A stretch of DNA of 64,000 nucleotides. It comes from Paradesertivirga sp966210515. Lineage in GTDB: Bacteria; Bacteroidota; Bacteroidia; Sphingobacteriales; Sphingobacteriaceae. Positions 42,784-52,837 of the stretch are shown here, piece after piece. The stretch is taken from contig CBIHLM010000007.1 in assembly GCA_966210515.1 (NCBI GenBank), positions 1 through 64,000 of the forward strand. The letters run 5' to 3'. How positions within the stretch are numbered: position 1 is the first letter of the stretch; every line of letters begins with the position of its first letter. The notes beneath the pieces were generated by a model. It made no database searches. It was not told where the DNA came from and saw only the letters and a program-made list of their open reading frames with translations. The position numbers and the translations under genes are program-made.

Positions 42784-42837
42784 ATTGAATTTTCTTTTTG
42801 CCGGTATTTTTTTTATGAATTCTAAATTAAAAGGAAT

Positions 42838-43173
42838 TTACTCTTTACCGTTTTTATTTCCAGATAACTTGCTTGATCTGGGCAAACTGGCAAAAGGCAC
42901 TGAATATCCAGGATCGTTTTTGAGACAGCTTATAAGCTTTTTGTAGTGCAGGTATTTGACAATGTGCGCTACCAAATAGGTACCACTTTCGAGCCACCCA
43001 ATCACTTTTAAAGGAACAGAAGAGAATACCTTACAATCCTGTCCATTCAAAGATTTGATAATAGCTGATTGCAGTTTTCTGCCTTTCCAGGTCATGTCAA
43101 TTTCAAAACTGCCTCTTGCTTTAAGCCCTTTAACACGACCTTCAGCACAGGCATCGGGCAATGCTGGTAGTAA
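42838..43173 (-). pseudogene. C-terminal remnant of a GH95 alpha-L-fucosidase
   Basis: The frame reads LLPALPDACAEGRVKGLKAR and GSFEIDMTWKGRKLQ, then IIKSLNGQDCKV, which matches the end of GH95 fucosidases (family pattern HLLPALPDAW, G-VKGL-ARGGFEV). The first part of the enzyme is absent: an in-frame TAA (43174-43176) precedes the conserved run and the upstream DNA shows no more GH95. The tail after CKVFSSVPLK is also off-family. So only about 50 conserved residues survive, without the catalytic domain. It sits beside the xyloglucan-type locus, where a fucosidase would be expected. Confidence 0.72.
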
Positions 43174-43617
43174 TTAATAAAGTTAAAATGACTTTGTAAA
43201 ATCCACTGATTTCATGCGTGCTTTTCTTGTTTAAAATCTAAGGTTTCTGCCTGCTTAATCATTGTCTCGCGAGATTGAAAAATAGGAGTGTATATGCGTT
43301 TTGGCGATGATATGATGGTTTTAGTTAACATTTTTCCTTTAGATAGAAACATTTGATCTGTTATGACTCATCGCTCCAGGGTAAATTTGGATACTAACAA
43401 TTAGTTAAGGAGACCAAAAAGGGAAATTCAATTTGCAGCTTTAATAAGCGCGCCAATAAGTAGAAGTAAATAGAGAGATAAAAGCATCGTTAATCTTAAT
43501 TAATACGGTCCAGGCTTTCACAATATTTTATACCATCGTTCGCAGCATTTGAGACCTCTGTTTTAGAATAATATAAAATTAGCTTTTCATTTTAATTTAA
43601 ATATCGATTACTGTTAT
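43174..43617. other. Intergenic region before the polysaccharide locus
   Basis: A 444-base A/T-rich stretch without a supported gene. I see no exact TAnnTTTG box for the GH31 gene and no strong hairpin. It probably holds the main regulatory region of the locus and the deletion junction that truncated the GH95 gene. Confidence 0.5.
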
Positions 43618-46467
43618 ATGAACCGATTGCTGTTGCTCAGCTTGCTGTGCGTCTCTACTGTAAATGTTTTACTCGCAAAGCCTTTGTCCTATATTAAGGA
43701 AAAAGATGGGGTTACTGTTTTCACAGACCCATTAATTACAGGAAAAAGTAATACGGTTAAACTGGAAGTTGTAGCAGATAATATTATACGGGTTATTGCT
43801 ACACCAGGAAAAGAAAAGCCGGTAAAGAAAAGCCTCGTTACCGTATATACCCAAAAAACGGATTTAGTTTGGGATGTTACATCTTCAACAGAAAGCCTTA
43901 TACTGAAAACAAAGAAACTTATCGCTACTGTTAATCTGAAAACCGGAGTCGTAGACTTTCAGGATATTCAGGGCAGAAAAATCCTCGGAGAAAAACAGGT
44001 AGGCGGAAGGAGTTTTCAGCCTGTCGTGTTTGATGGCAAACGTCAATACAACATTGTTCAAACATTTCAAAGTACCAGTGACGATGCCTGGTATGGCTTG
44101 GGGCAGCATCAGGATGGTGTATTTAACTATAAAGGACAACAGGTTAATTTTTTTCAAAATAATACGGAAGTTGCTGTTCCTTTTTTAATCTCCAACAAAA
44201 ATTATGGTATCCTTTGGGATAATTATTCGCTTACAACCGCAGGTGATATCAGACCATTCCACCAACTTTCTTCACTAAAGCTTTTTTCCAAAAAGGTTGA
44301 GCCAGGATGGCTTAATGCTTCTTATGCTAACGATAAGAATAAACCCGGACAAGTCATTTGTGAGCGCGCCGAATCTAGTATTAATATGGAGTTTTTGGGC
44401 GAATCAAAGATTCAGCTTCCGAAAGAGTTCACACCGGGAACAGGCATAGTAACCTGGGAAGGTTCGCTTGCGAGTCACCTTTCAGGACTACACCAGTTCA
44501 AGTTCATATTTGGTGGTACCATTAAAGTCTGGGCAAATGGTAAACTAGTTCTTGACCGTTGGCGCAAAGCCTGGAATCCCGCTCCCGCACTGCTTCCTCT
44601 ACACCTGAAAAGTGGTGAGAAAATCCCTGTCCGCATTGAGTGGACACCTGAAGGAGATTCCTATCTGTCATTGAAATGGCAGGAGCCACTTTCAGAGGAG
44701 CAAAGGAATGCCTTTAGCTTTAGCTCGGAAGCCGGCCAGCAAGTAGATTATTATTTCATACATGGTAAAAATATGGACGAGGTGATTGGCGGGTACAGAG
44801 AACTAACAGGGAAGGCCGTTATCGTTCCCAAATGGGCATTGGGTTTTTGGCAAAGCCGTGAGCGATACAAAACTCAGGAAGAAATCCTGTCTACAGTTGC
44901 CGAATTCAGAAAACGAAGAATACCGCTTGACAATATTGTGTTGGACTGGAACTATTGGAGAGAAGCCGAGTGGGGAAGCCAGGAGTTTGATGAAACCCGG
45001 TTCCCTGCACCTGATAGTATGATAAGTATTCTGCACAAAAAATATAATACGCAGATTATGATTTCGGTATGGCCGAAATTCTATGAAGGCATTCCAAGTT
45101 ATAATGAATTTGATAAGAAAAACTGGCTGTATAAAAGAAGTATAGCCGACAGAGAAAGGGACTGGATTGGCAAAGGATATATTTCCACTTTTTATGACGC
45201 CTTCAACGAAAATGCACGAAAAGGGTTTTGGAACCTGATCAATAACAAAATTTATAGCAAGGGAATAGATGCCTGGTGGATGGATGCAAGTGAACCAGAT
45301 ATCGTGTCAAATGTCTCTCCTGAGCAGAGAAAATTGCAAATGACACCGACTGCTTTAGGAAGCGCTGCAGAATATCTGAATGCTTATCCTTTGCAAAATG
45401 CAAAAGGTATTTATGAGGGACAACGTTCAACAGATCCTGACAAGCGGGTATTTCTTTTAACCCGTTCAGGCTTTGCTGGCTCACAGCGTTATGCGGCAGC
45501 TATCTGGAGCGGAGATATTGGTTCGACCTGGCATGATATGAAAACCCAGATATCGGCCGGACTTAATTTTTCTATGTCCGGACTTCCGTATTGGACTATG
45601 GATATCGGCGGCTTTGTGGTGCCGGAAAAATTTGAAAAACCAAATGCAGAAGATCTGGAGGAGTGGAGAGAGCTGATCACACGGTGGTCACAGTTTGGAG
45701 CCTTTGTTCCTTTGTTCCGCTCCCATGGACAGTTCCCTAGTCGTGAGGTGTTTAATACTGCACCCGAGACCCATCCCGCTTATCAAAGCTTTCTTTATTA
45801 CGACAAATTACGCTATCGCTTAATGCCTTATATCTATTCGCTTGCCGGTGCCGCTTATCATGATAACTCTACGATTATGCGCGGACTACCGATGGACTTT
45901 GGTACAGATACGGCAGTGTTAAACATTGGTGATCAGTATATGTTCGGTTCTTCATTGCTGATAAACCCTGTTTATGAGCATAAGCAAACCAGGCGACAAT
46001 TGTATTTGCCAAAATGTGCAGGCTGGTATGATCTATATACCGGAAAATGGCATGCGGGTTCGCAAAAGCTTATCGCTGATGCCCCTTACGAACGAATGCC
46101 TGTGTTTGTAAAAGCAGGTTCAATCATACCTTTCGGTCCCGAGTTGCAATACACTGCAGAAAAACTTGCCGATACAATTACTCTTAATATTTACACCGGA
46201 GCTGATGCCTCATTCAATCTGTATGAAGATGAAGGAACCAATTACAACTACGAAAAAGGTGCTTTTGCCACCATCCCGATAAGTTATAATGAAGCAAGCA
46301 AAACAGTTACCATTGGCGCCCGTAAGGGCTCGTTCAACGGAATGTTGCAGAAGCGAATGTTTCGTATTAACCTGATTACGCCCAACAAAAGCAGACGTTT
46401 GGATTTTGATGCGAAGGGCGATAAGGAGATATTCTATACCGGTGAAAAACTAATTACAAAAATGTAA
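43618..46467 (+). CDS. GH31 alpha-xylosidase with PA14 insert
   Basis: The 949-residue enzyme has a signal peptide (1-20), an N-terminal galactose-mutarotase-like domain, a PA14 domain inserted at about 275-365 (IVTWEGSLASHLSGLHQFKF, VWANGKLVLDRW), and the GH31 barrel. The nucleophile is D556 in WWMDASEPD and the acid/base is D633 in WSGDIGSTW. A PA14 insert in GH31 is known from alpha-xylosidases of xyloglucan systems in Cellvibrio and Bacteroides. It would remove non-reducing-end xylose from xyloglucan oligosaccharides, probably in the periplasm. It is the first gene of the locus, 20 bases before susC. Confidence 0.9.
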   Translation: MNRLLLLSLLCVSTVNVLLAKPLSYIKEKDGVTVFTDPLITGKSNTVKLEVVADNIIRVIATPGKEKPVKKSLVTVYTQKTDLVWDVTSSTESLILKTKKLIATVNLKTGVVDFQDIQGRKILGEKQVGGRSFQPVVFDGKRQYNIVQTFQSTSDDAWYGLGQHQDGVFNYKGQQVNFFQNNTEVAVPFLISNKNYGILWDNYSLTTAGDIRPFHQLSSLKLFSKKVEPGWLNASYANDKNKPGQVICERAESSINMEFLGESKIQLPKEFTPGTGIVTWEGSLASHLSGLHQFKFIFGGTIKVWANGKLVLDRWRKAWNPAPALLPLHLKSGEKIPVRIEWTPEGDSYLSLKWQEPLSEEQRNAFSFSSEAGQQVDYYFIHGKNMDEVIGGYRELTGKAVIVPKWALGFWQSRERYKTQEEILSTVAEFRKRRIPLDNIVLDWNYWREAEWGSQEFDETRFPAPDSMISILHKKYNTQIMISVWPKFYEGIPSYNEFDKKNWLYKRSIADRERDWIGKGYISTFYDAFNENARKGFWNLINNKIYSKGIDAWWMDASEPDIVSNVSPEQRKLQMTPTALGSAAEYLNAYPLQNAKGIYEGQRSTDPDKRVFLLTRSGFAGSQRYAAAIWSGDIGSTWHDMKTQISAGLNFSMSGLPYWTMDIGGFVVPEKFEKPNAEDLEEWRELITRWSQFGAFVPLFRSHGQFPSREVFNTAPETHPAYQSFLYYDKLRYRLMPYIYSLAGAAYHDNSTIMRGLPMDFGTDTAVLNIGDQYMFGSSLLINPVYEHKQTRRQLYLPKCAGWYDLYTGKWHAGSQKLIADAPYERMPVFVKAGSIIPFGPELQYTAEKLADTITLNIYTGADASFNLYEDEGTNYNYEKGAFATIPISYNEASKTVTIGARKGSFNGMLQKRMFRINLITPNKSRRLDFDAKGDKEIFYTGEKLITKM

Positions 46468-46487
46468 CCAAATTAAATAAACATAAT

Positions 46488-49400
46488 ATGATTCTAACTA
46501 AAACTATTCGTTTGCGATTATTGCTGCTCTGGGGAAGTCTCTCCGTACTCCTATTCAGCACAAATACTTATGCACAGACAAGAAGGATTAGCGGTTCAGT
46601 TATAGAACAGCGAACCTCGGATCCGGTACCGGGGGCTGTTGTTACTGTAAAAAGCACAAAACGAGCCACAATTACGGATGCATCGGGTATGTTTACTATC
46701 GAGGCCTCAACCGGTGATGTACTGGAGGTAGCAATGCTGGGGTTTCAGAAAACTGAAGTAGTTGTTGGTAGCAGCAATTCTGTAAAAGTGAAACTAACTG
46801 AAAGCTTTTCACAGTTAGCAGAAGTAGTAGTTAACATTGGCTATGGTACGGCAAAGAAAAAGGACCTTACTGGAGCCATAAGTTCCATTACAGGGGAGGA
46901 TCTGAGAAAAACACAGCCTGTGACATTCGAGCAAGCACTACAAGGTAAAGTTCCTGGAGTCGTTGTTCAGCAGGCATCTGGGCAGCCAGGAGGGGCCGTT
47001 TCGGTGCAGATCCGCGGGATAACGTCTTTTGGCGGTGGTGAACCAATGTACGTAATTGATGGTGTGATTGTGAGCAGCGCCGGTTCTGTAGGTACTGCAA
47101 CATTAGTAGGTAATGGACCAAATGCACCCGGTAATAACCCTTTGGCCGGCATTAATCCTTCCGATATTGAATCGGTTGATGTGTTAAAGGATGCATCCGC
47201 TACCGCTATCTATGGTTCACAGGCTACAAACGGCGTGATTGTAATTACCACCAAAAGAGGAAAGGGGGCTACGCCCAGCATTTCTTATGAGGGCTATTCC
47301 GGCTTTCAGCAATTGCCAGCTAAGGTTCCGGTGATGAATTTGCGGGAATTTGCAACATTTATAAACGCCAGGAATACTGGTTTTGGCTGGGGCTTCGATA
47401 ACAGGGAAGAATTTGTTAACCCTAACTATTTAGGCGAAGGTACCGACTGGCAGGATGTGATGTTTAGAAATGCAATGCAGTCCAATCATTCCCTTACTTT
47501 AAGTGGAGCTGATGCCAGGACAAATTACCTTCTTTCTGGTTCCTATTTTAACCAGAATGGGATTGCCATCGGTTCTAATTTTAAGAGAGCTTCTTTCAGG
47601 CTTAATCTTGATAACAAGACTACCGACTGGTTGAAAATTGGAACCAGCCTTCAATATGCGAATATTAAGGATAAAGTAACTACAAGCACTTCAAATGTTA
47701 TCAGCACTGCGCTAAGCCAGACCCCCGATATTGCCGCTAGCAATCCTGATGGAAGCTGGGGCGGGGCCTATAACCCGGATGGCTGGGTGAACGCTATAGT
47801 AAACCCTTTTGCTATAGCCATGATCAATAAAGACGAAGCGGTACGAAACCAGGTATTCAGTAACACCTATGCAGAGGTATCTTTTACCAAAGGCCTGGTA
47901 TTGAGAAATGAATTCTCTGCGAATTATTCCAGCGCCAACCAGGATCGCTTTTTTCCGACTTATACATTTGGGCGGATAGTAAATACGAATAACAGCGCTT
48001 CACTTAATTCCTCTCAAAATTTGAGTACTACTATACGAAACTACCTGACCTATTCGCATGTATTTAAAACCAAATACAATGTGAATGTAATGACTGGGCA
48101 CGAGGCGCAGTTGAGCCGGGGCGAGAGCGCAAGCGCTAGCCGTAATACCTTCCCATCAAATAATGTTCAGGCTGTTAGTAGTGGAGACCCTCTTACGGCT
48201 GAAAATACCGGTACAAAAAATCACAATTCTCAGGAATCGTATTTTGGCCGTTTAAATCTGGGGCTTAGCGACAAATACCAGCTTACAGGTAACCTGCGTT
48301 TCGACGGTACTTCGAAATTTGATCCTTCAGACCGTTGGATAACCACTTACTCGGGGGCTTTTGCATGGAAACTCCATAATGAGGAGTTTCTGAAAGGAGT
48401 AAAGAGCATCAATGAACTGAAATTGCGTGTAGGCTATGGTTTAACGAATAACCAGAACGTAAGGGATTATGCCTATACGGCTACGCTTGGAACACAGGCC
48501 ACCGCCTTATCAGGTATTGCCCAGCTTACCGAAAACGTTGCCAACAAAAAGGCAAAATGGGAAACTACTAAAAATGTTAACATTGGTTTAGATGGTAATA
48601 TGTTTAACTGGCGCCTCAATTTCGGTGTTGATGTGTATAACCGCCGTACAGACGACCTTTTGATGCAGGTGCCTTTGCCAGTGTATTCAGGAACTGCTAT
48701 CGGATATTCTCCAGGGTCCTTAGCCGCTCCCTATGTAAATGTGGGGTCGATGAACAACAAAGGTATCGAGTTCAGGATAGGATCTACCAATATCAAGAGT
48801 AAGAACTTTACCTGGAGAACCGATGTGAACATGTCGCATAATATCAATAAAGTTTTGAAACTGAATTCCGAGGGCGCATCATTAAACGGGCGGTATAGTA
48901 AAACGGTTGTAGGCAGGTCAATAGGTGAATTTTATGGCTATATGATCGATGGAGGTGTTTATGCCACTTTAGAGGAGCTTGAAGATCATCCCATCGTGGT
49001 CAGAAACGGCGAAAAACAGAAAATTGGTCCTAACGGCGGTAAAATTTGGTTAGGCGATCTGAAGTTTAAGGATAAGAACGGGGATGGTATCATTGATGAA
49101 GACGACCAGTATTTTCTTGGATCGCCAATGCCTAAGTTTCAAATGGGTTTAGGCAATAGCGTTACTTACAAAAATTTCGATTTCTACGTCTTTCTCAATG
49201 CCAATATCGGGAACAAAGTATTTAATCAAATGCGCGTTCAGGGGGAAAATCCCGGTACAAGTTTCGGATACCTGAAAAACCTTAACAACTTTGCGAAGTT
49301 CGAAAAGACTGATCCATCCTTACCTGACATAAACCCCAATAGGTTATATGATCCTCAAAATCCAACAGACAGGGAAATACTTAATAACTATTATGTAACT

Positions 49401-49727
49401 AACCCTACTACAAGGATCCCAGGTATAAGAAATGACAATACCAATGATAATAACAGGTTTTCAGACAGATATATCGAAGATGGTTCTTACCTGAAATGTA
49501 AAACAATTGTATTAGGCTACACGCTTCCTGGTAAACTGACCGATAAAGCTCATATCAATTCTTTGAGACTTTATGTAAACGTATCTAATGCCTTTGTGAT
49601 CACCAAATACTCGGGCATGGATCCTGAAATTGGATCATGGGACCCCTTAAATGCAGGTGTTGATGGAGGGTATTATCCTCAGCCTCGAGTATTCACATTT
49701 GGCGCCAATATTAAATTAACCAAATAG
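46488..49727 (+). CDS. SusC-type TonB-dependent glycan transporter
   Basis: The 1079-residue outer-membrane protein has a signal peptide (1-29), a carboxypeptidase-regulatory-like domain (about 32-105, RRISGSVIEQRTSDPVPGAVV), a TonB-box-like SQLAEVVVNIGYG, the plug (LQGKVPGVVVQQASGQPGG, IRGITSFGGGEPMYVIDG) and a long barrel ending VFTFGANIKLTK. These are standard SusC/RagA features. It forms a lidded transporter with the SusD protein encoded 22 bases downstream and moves oligosaccharides, here most likely of xyloglucan, into the periplasm with TonB energy. Confidence 0.95.
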   Translation: MILTKTIRLRLLLLWGSLSVLLFSTNTYAQTRRISGSVIEQRTSDPVPGAVVTVKSTKRATITDASGMFTIEASTGDVLEVAMLGFQKTEVVVGSSNSVKVKLTESFSQLAEVVVNIGYGTAKKKDLTGAISSITGEDLRKTQPVTFEQALQGKVPGVVVQQASGQPGGAVSVQIRGITSFGGGEPMYVIDGVIVSSAGSVGTATLVGNGPNAPGNNPLAGINPSDIESVDVLKDASATAIYGSQATNGVIVITTKRGKGATPSISYEGYSGFQQLPAKVPVMNLREFATFINARNTGFGWGFDNREEFVNPNYLGEGTDWQDVMFRNAMQSNHSLTLSGADARTNYLLSGSYFNQNGIAIGSNFKRASFRLNLDNKTTDWLKIGTSLQYANIKDKVTTSTSNVISTALSQTPDIAASNPDGSWGGAYNPDGWVNAIVNPFAIAMINKDEAVRNQVFSNTYAEVSFTKGLVLRNEFSANYSSANQDRFFPTYTFGRIVNTNNSASLNSSQNLSTTIRNYLTYSHVFKTKYNVNVMTGHEAQLSRGESASASRNTFPSNNVQAVSSGDPLTAENTGTKNHNSQESYFGRLNLGLSDKYQLTGNLRFDGTSKFDPSDRWITTYSGAFAWKLHNEEFLKGVKSINELKLRVGYGLTNNQNVRDYAYTATLGTQATALSGIAQLTENVANKKAKWETTKNVNIGLDGNMFNWRLNFGVDVYNRRTDDLLMQVPLPVYSGTAIGYSPGSLAAPYVNVGSMNNKGIEFRIGSTNIKSKNFTWRTDVNMSHNINKVLKLNSEGASLNGRYSKTVVGRSIGEFYGYMIDGGVYATLEELEDHPIVVRNGEKQKIGPNGGKIWLGDLKFKDKNGDGIIDEDDQYFLGSPMPKFQMGLGNSVTYKNFDFYVFLNANIGNKVFNQMRVQGENPGTSFGYLKNLNNFAKFEKTDPSLPDINPNRLYDPQNPTDREILNNYYVTNPTTRIPGIRNDNTNDNNRFSDRYIEDGSYLKCKTIVLGYTLPGKLTDKAHINSLRLYVNVSNAFVITKYSGMDPEIGSWDPLNAGVDGGYYPQPRVFTFGANIKLTK

Positions 49728-49749
49728 TCATCTGTCAATAAGATTAATT

Positions 49750-51351
49750 ATGAAGTCAATAACAAAAATATTTATCTCATCTCTTTGTGCTGTCCAGTTG
49801 CTGGTAGGTTGTTCAAAAGACTTTCTGGACAGGCCGCCTTTAACAAGCATAAGTGTTGACAATTTTTATCAGACCCCAGAAGATCTGCGACTGGCAACTG
49901 CTGCTTTATATGCCGGCAAACCATGGGCCGACTGGAATTATACGTGTTATTTACCGGTAGGAGAGGTGCTTAGCGGTAATATGGTGCTAGGCTATTGGGG
50001 CGATGCCGTGCAATTGAACAATTTTGCTGTTACAGGTTTGAATGGTATTATGAACGCAAACTGGGCGGCGATGTACAGGGTTATTGCTCAGTGTAACGCA
50101 ACGATCAATGCCATAGAAAAGAAAGCGCTTGCTTCCATTCCTGCTGCAAATAAGAACGCGGCTATTGCCGAAGCAAAATTTATACGGGGCTTTGCGTATT
50201 ATAACCTGGCTGTTTTATGGGGAGCCGTTCCGGTGATAGAAGATAATGAGACGCTTGTTTCTTCACCTTTGCTTAACAGAATTAAAGTAGAGGATGTTTA
50301 CCAGTTTGTGACCAATGATTTAACCTTTGCGGCACAGCACCTACCGGCAAAAGATGCGACCGGAAGGCTAACCACCTGGTCGGCACAGGGTATGTTGGGC
50401 AAGGTATACCTAACCCGCTCGGGTCTGAATCAAAGTGGGGGTATGCGCAACCAGGCACTTTTAGACAGCGCAGTAAAATATGCCGGTAATGTGTGTAAAA
50501 AAAGCGGACTGGAATTGCTTTCAAATTATGCCGATCTGTTTAAAACCCAATTTAACGACAATCCGGAATCTTTATTCGCATTGCAATGGGTTGCTGGTGG
50601 TGGCTGGTTAGAGGGAAATATGTTGCAGATCTATTCTCCCGGAGGTGCCGAAATATCCGCCAATGGGTCTGCGGGTTGGTTTGGTATACGTCCTACTATG
50701 GATATGTATAAGCAGTACGATTCGAAAGATTCAATCAGGCGTAAAGCAACCTTTATGCTGAACGGTGATTATTACCCTGAACTGAATTCTGCAGGCGGAG
50801 GCTTTACGTTCAAATCGAATTCCGGCCTGAAGAAGCATATTATAGGTACGAACAAAGACAACAATTCACCTAAAATGAACCTGACCGGATCTGCCGAACA
50901 TAATTCATTATTAAGGCTTGCTGATGTGTACCTAATCTATGCCGAAGCAATACTTGGTAACAGCAGTTCCACAACTAACGCTGACGCTCTTTTGTACTTC
51001 AATAAGGTGCGTAAGAGAGCTGGCCTTCAAGAACTGAGCTCATTGAATATGGATATCCTGATTAAAGAAAGAAGGGTTGAGCTTGCCGGCGAAGGACAGT
51101 ATTGGATTGACCTGGTAAGACTTTCATACTACAATTCGGCAAAGGCTATACAATTGCTTGGTGATGACGGTACTGACACGGCGATTACTAAACGGGTTCC
51201 GTTCACCTATAGTAGTAATGGGGTTGTAACACCAGAGAGTCCGTTCGGAGAAATAGCGCCGCCTACTATCGGTACGTTTACTTTCCCTCTTCCATCTGCC
51301 GAAATTACGGCGAACCCGAAACTGTTAGAGGCACCAGTATCCTATTATTAA
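49750..51351 (+). CDS. SusD/RagB-type outer-membrane lipoprotein
   Basis: A 533-residue lipoprotein with lipobox LLVGC (lipidated Cys21) and the SusD N-terminus DFLDRPPLTSISVDNFYQTPEDL. TPR-like helices (ALYAGKPWADW, AEAKFIRGFAYYNLAVLWGAVPV) and the C-terminal family motif KERRVELAGEGQYWIDLVRL are all present. It serves as the glycan-binding lid on the SusC barrel. Gene order after susC and close spacing are standard. Ligand specificity is inferred from the enzymes around it. Confidence 0.95.
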   Translation: MKSITKIFISSLCAVQLLVGCSKDFLDRPPLTSISVDNFYQTPEDLRLATAALYAGKPWADWNYTCYLPVGEVLSGNMVLGYWGDAVQLNNFAVTGLNGIMNANWAAMYRVIAQCNATINAIEKKALASIPAANKNAAIAEAKFIRGFAYYNLAVLWGAVPVIEDNETLVSSPLLNRIKVEDVYQFVTNDLTFAAQHLPAKDATGRLTTWSAQGMLGKVYLTRSGLNQSGGMRNQALLDSAVKYAGNVCKKSGLELLSNYADLFKTQFNDNPESLFALQWVAGGGWLEGNMLQIYSPGGAEISANGSAGWFGIRPTMDMYKQYDSKDSIRRKATFMLNGDYYPELNSAGGGFTFKSNSGLKKHIIGTNKDNNSPKMNLTGSAEHNSLLRLADVYLIYAEAILGNSSSTTNADALLYFNKVRKRAGLQELSSLNMDILIKERRVELAGEGQYWIDLVRLSYYNSAKAIQLLGDDGTDTAITKRVPFTYSSNGVVTPESPFGEIAPPTIGTFTFPLPSAEITANPKLLEAPVSYY

Positions 51352-51382
51352 TCCAAATTATTTATTCTTTGAATAATAAAAT

Positions 51383-52585
51383 ATGAAAAAGCTGCTATAC
51401 AAGACTAATAACTATTTATTACTTGTTTTACTTGCAACAACAATATTCTTTTTACAACAGAGCTGTAAAAAAGATGAATCATCGTCTGCAGCACCTGTTA
51501 TTACCGGCGTACGCTACTATGTAGCCAGCCCGGGCGACTCACTTATAACTTCAGTGGGTACTGGGAAATGGGTGGTTATTTCTGGCCGTAATTTAAAAGG
51601 CGCTCTTCAAATTTATTTTGATGGCGTAAAGGGCACTTTTACTGAAAGCTTGTTTTCTGATACCAGTGCAATAGTATTAATGCCTTCAGTGATTTCCTTT
51701 CCTTTGGTAGAAGATTCTCAGCTTAATACCATACGTTACGTAACTACGCATGGAGAAACCACGTTTTCATTTCCTATTGTAGCTCCAGCACCTACAATTT
51801 CAGGAATCTCTAACGAAAGTGCCAACCCCGGCGATTCTGTGAAAATTAATGGATTTAACTTTTTCTTTATTAAGAATGTTAAATATGCGGGCGTAGACAT
51901 TACCAATTATAAGGGAGCCGATGATGGGACCTCTATTAGTTTGGTGGTGCCTCAAGATGCCACAGTCGGACCTGTTACCGTTACTACAAATTCAGGAACA
52001 GTAACCACAGTTTACAATGTGCATGATTACGTTACCGGGGTATTGAATAATAATGATGGTATAAACAAATATGCCTGGGGGGTAGCAACATCTGATAATT
52101 CAGTTGATTTTCCAGGAAACAACGGAAAGTATAGTGTGTTTAATGTTTCGAATTTGGGGGCACCGAATACTAATTGGTGGGAGCGGTCAATCAACCTGAA
52201 CGCAGGACAATGGATACCAGTGGACAAATTGCAGGATACATTAGGTAACTATGCGGTTAAATTCGAAATTTTTGTTAAAAAGCCTTGGGTTAACGGCTCC
52301 ATCCAAATCGTGAAGGACTATAGTTGGGCTTATACTGCTCTTTATCGTCCATGGAAAAATAGCGATGGTTCGATTGTTCCGTTTACAACAAAAGGATGGC
52401 AAACCGTTACGATTCCATTGTCGGATTTTGTAACAGACAAGGGCATGCCTGCTTCAAAATTGACGGATGTAGTAGGCGCAAGTGGAGCTGGCGGTACAAT
52501 GATTGGGTTTATAAATGATGGCTCAACCATAGTTGCCAATTTCGAAGCCGCTATCGATAATATAAGGGTAGTGAAATTTAAATAA
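51383..52585 (+). CDS. Surface glycan-binding lipoprotein with IPT/TIG domains
   Basis: The 400-residue lipoprotein (lipobox QQSCKK, Cys28) has two IPT/TIG Ig-like domains (about 35-135 and 137-210; GDSLITSVGTGKWVVISGRNL and ISNESANPGDSVKINGFNF) followed by a beta-sandwich domain of about 180 residues with several exposed tryptophans (NTNWWERSINLNAG, KPWVNGSIQIV, YRPWKNSDG). This is the plan of SGBP-B proteins of xyloglucan loci, in which the last domain binds the polysaccharide. It is the third gene after susC and susD and is followed by a terminator. Confidence 0.85.
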   Translation: MKKLLYKTNNYLLLVLLATTIFFLQQSCKKDESSSAAPVITGVRYYVASPGDSLITSVGTGKWVVISGRNLKGALQIYFDGVKGTFTESLFSDTSAIVLMPSVISFPLVEDSQLNTIRYVTTHGETTFSFPIVAPAPTISGISNESANPGDSVKINGFNFFFIKNVKYAGVDITNYKGADDGTSISLVVPQDATVGPVTVTTNSGTVTTVYNVHDYVTGVLNNNDGINKYAWGVATSDNSVDFPGNNGKYSVFNVSNLGAPNTNWWERSINLNAGQWIPVDKLQDTLGNYAVKFEIFVKKPWVNGSIQIVKDYSWAYTALYRPWKNSDGSIVPFTTKGWQTVTIPLSDFVTDKGMPASKLTDVVGASGAGGTMIGFINDGSTIVANFEAAIDNIRVVKFK

Positions 52586-52591
52586 CCACCT

Positions 52592-52624
52592 AAACAGGGC
52601 CATTAATTAAAGGCCCTGTTTTTT
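52592..52624 (+). terminator. Terminator after the surface glycan-binding gene
   Basis: AAACAGGGCC (52592-52601) pairs with GGCCCTGTTT (52612-52621) around a 10-base loop, followed by a T-run. It separates the susCD-SGBP transcript from the downstream enzyme genes. The region to 52837 shows no gene. Confidence 0.9.
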
Positions 52625-52837
52625 AAACTGTTTAAGATGCGAAAGTAGAGGTGTTCACAGCTCAGTTGCACTAAAGGTAAACGAGGTTGGAACTAGAGCA
52701 CATCCACTTAATAATCTTGATTGATTTCAATTAATTGGTTTCCAGGCTGTTGTAGCGCGAATAAATCTATTCTTATCAGTTTCCGGCTGTGAGGAAATCA
52801 CCTGCTGTGTAGTTAGATAGGATTTAAGTAAGAGAAA

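Noticed and set aside
52639..52668. Two 10-base identities to the tRNA-Gly gene (GCGAAAGTAG and AGCTCAGTTG) in the gap before the GH5 gene
   Set aside because: They are in the same order as in the tRNA but split by 10 extra bases, and no anticodon arm or T-arm follows. The site is in the middle of the polysaccharide locus, not at its edge, so an integration scar is not supported; it may be chance.
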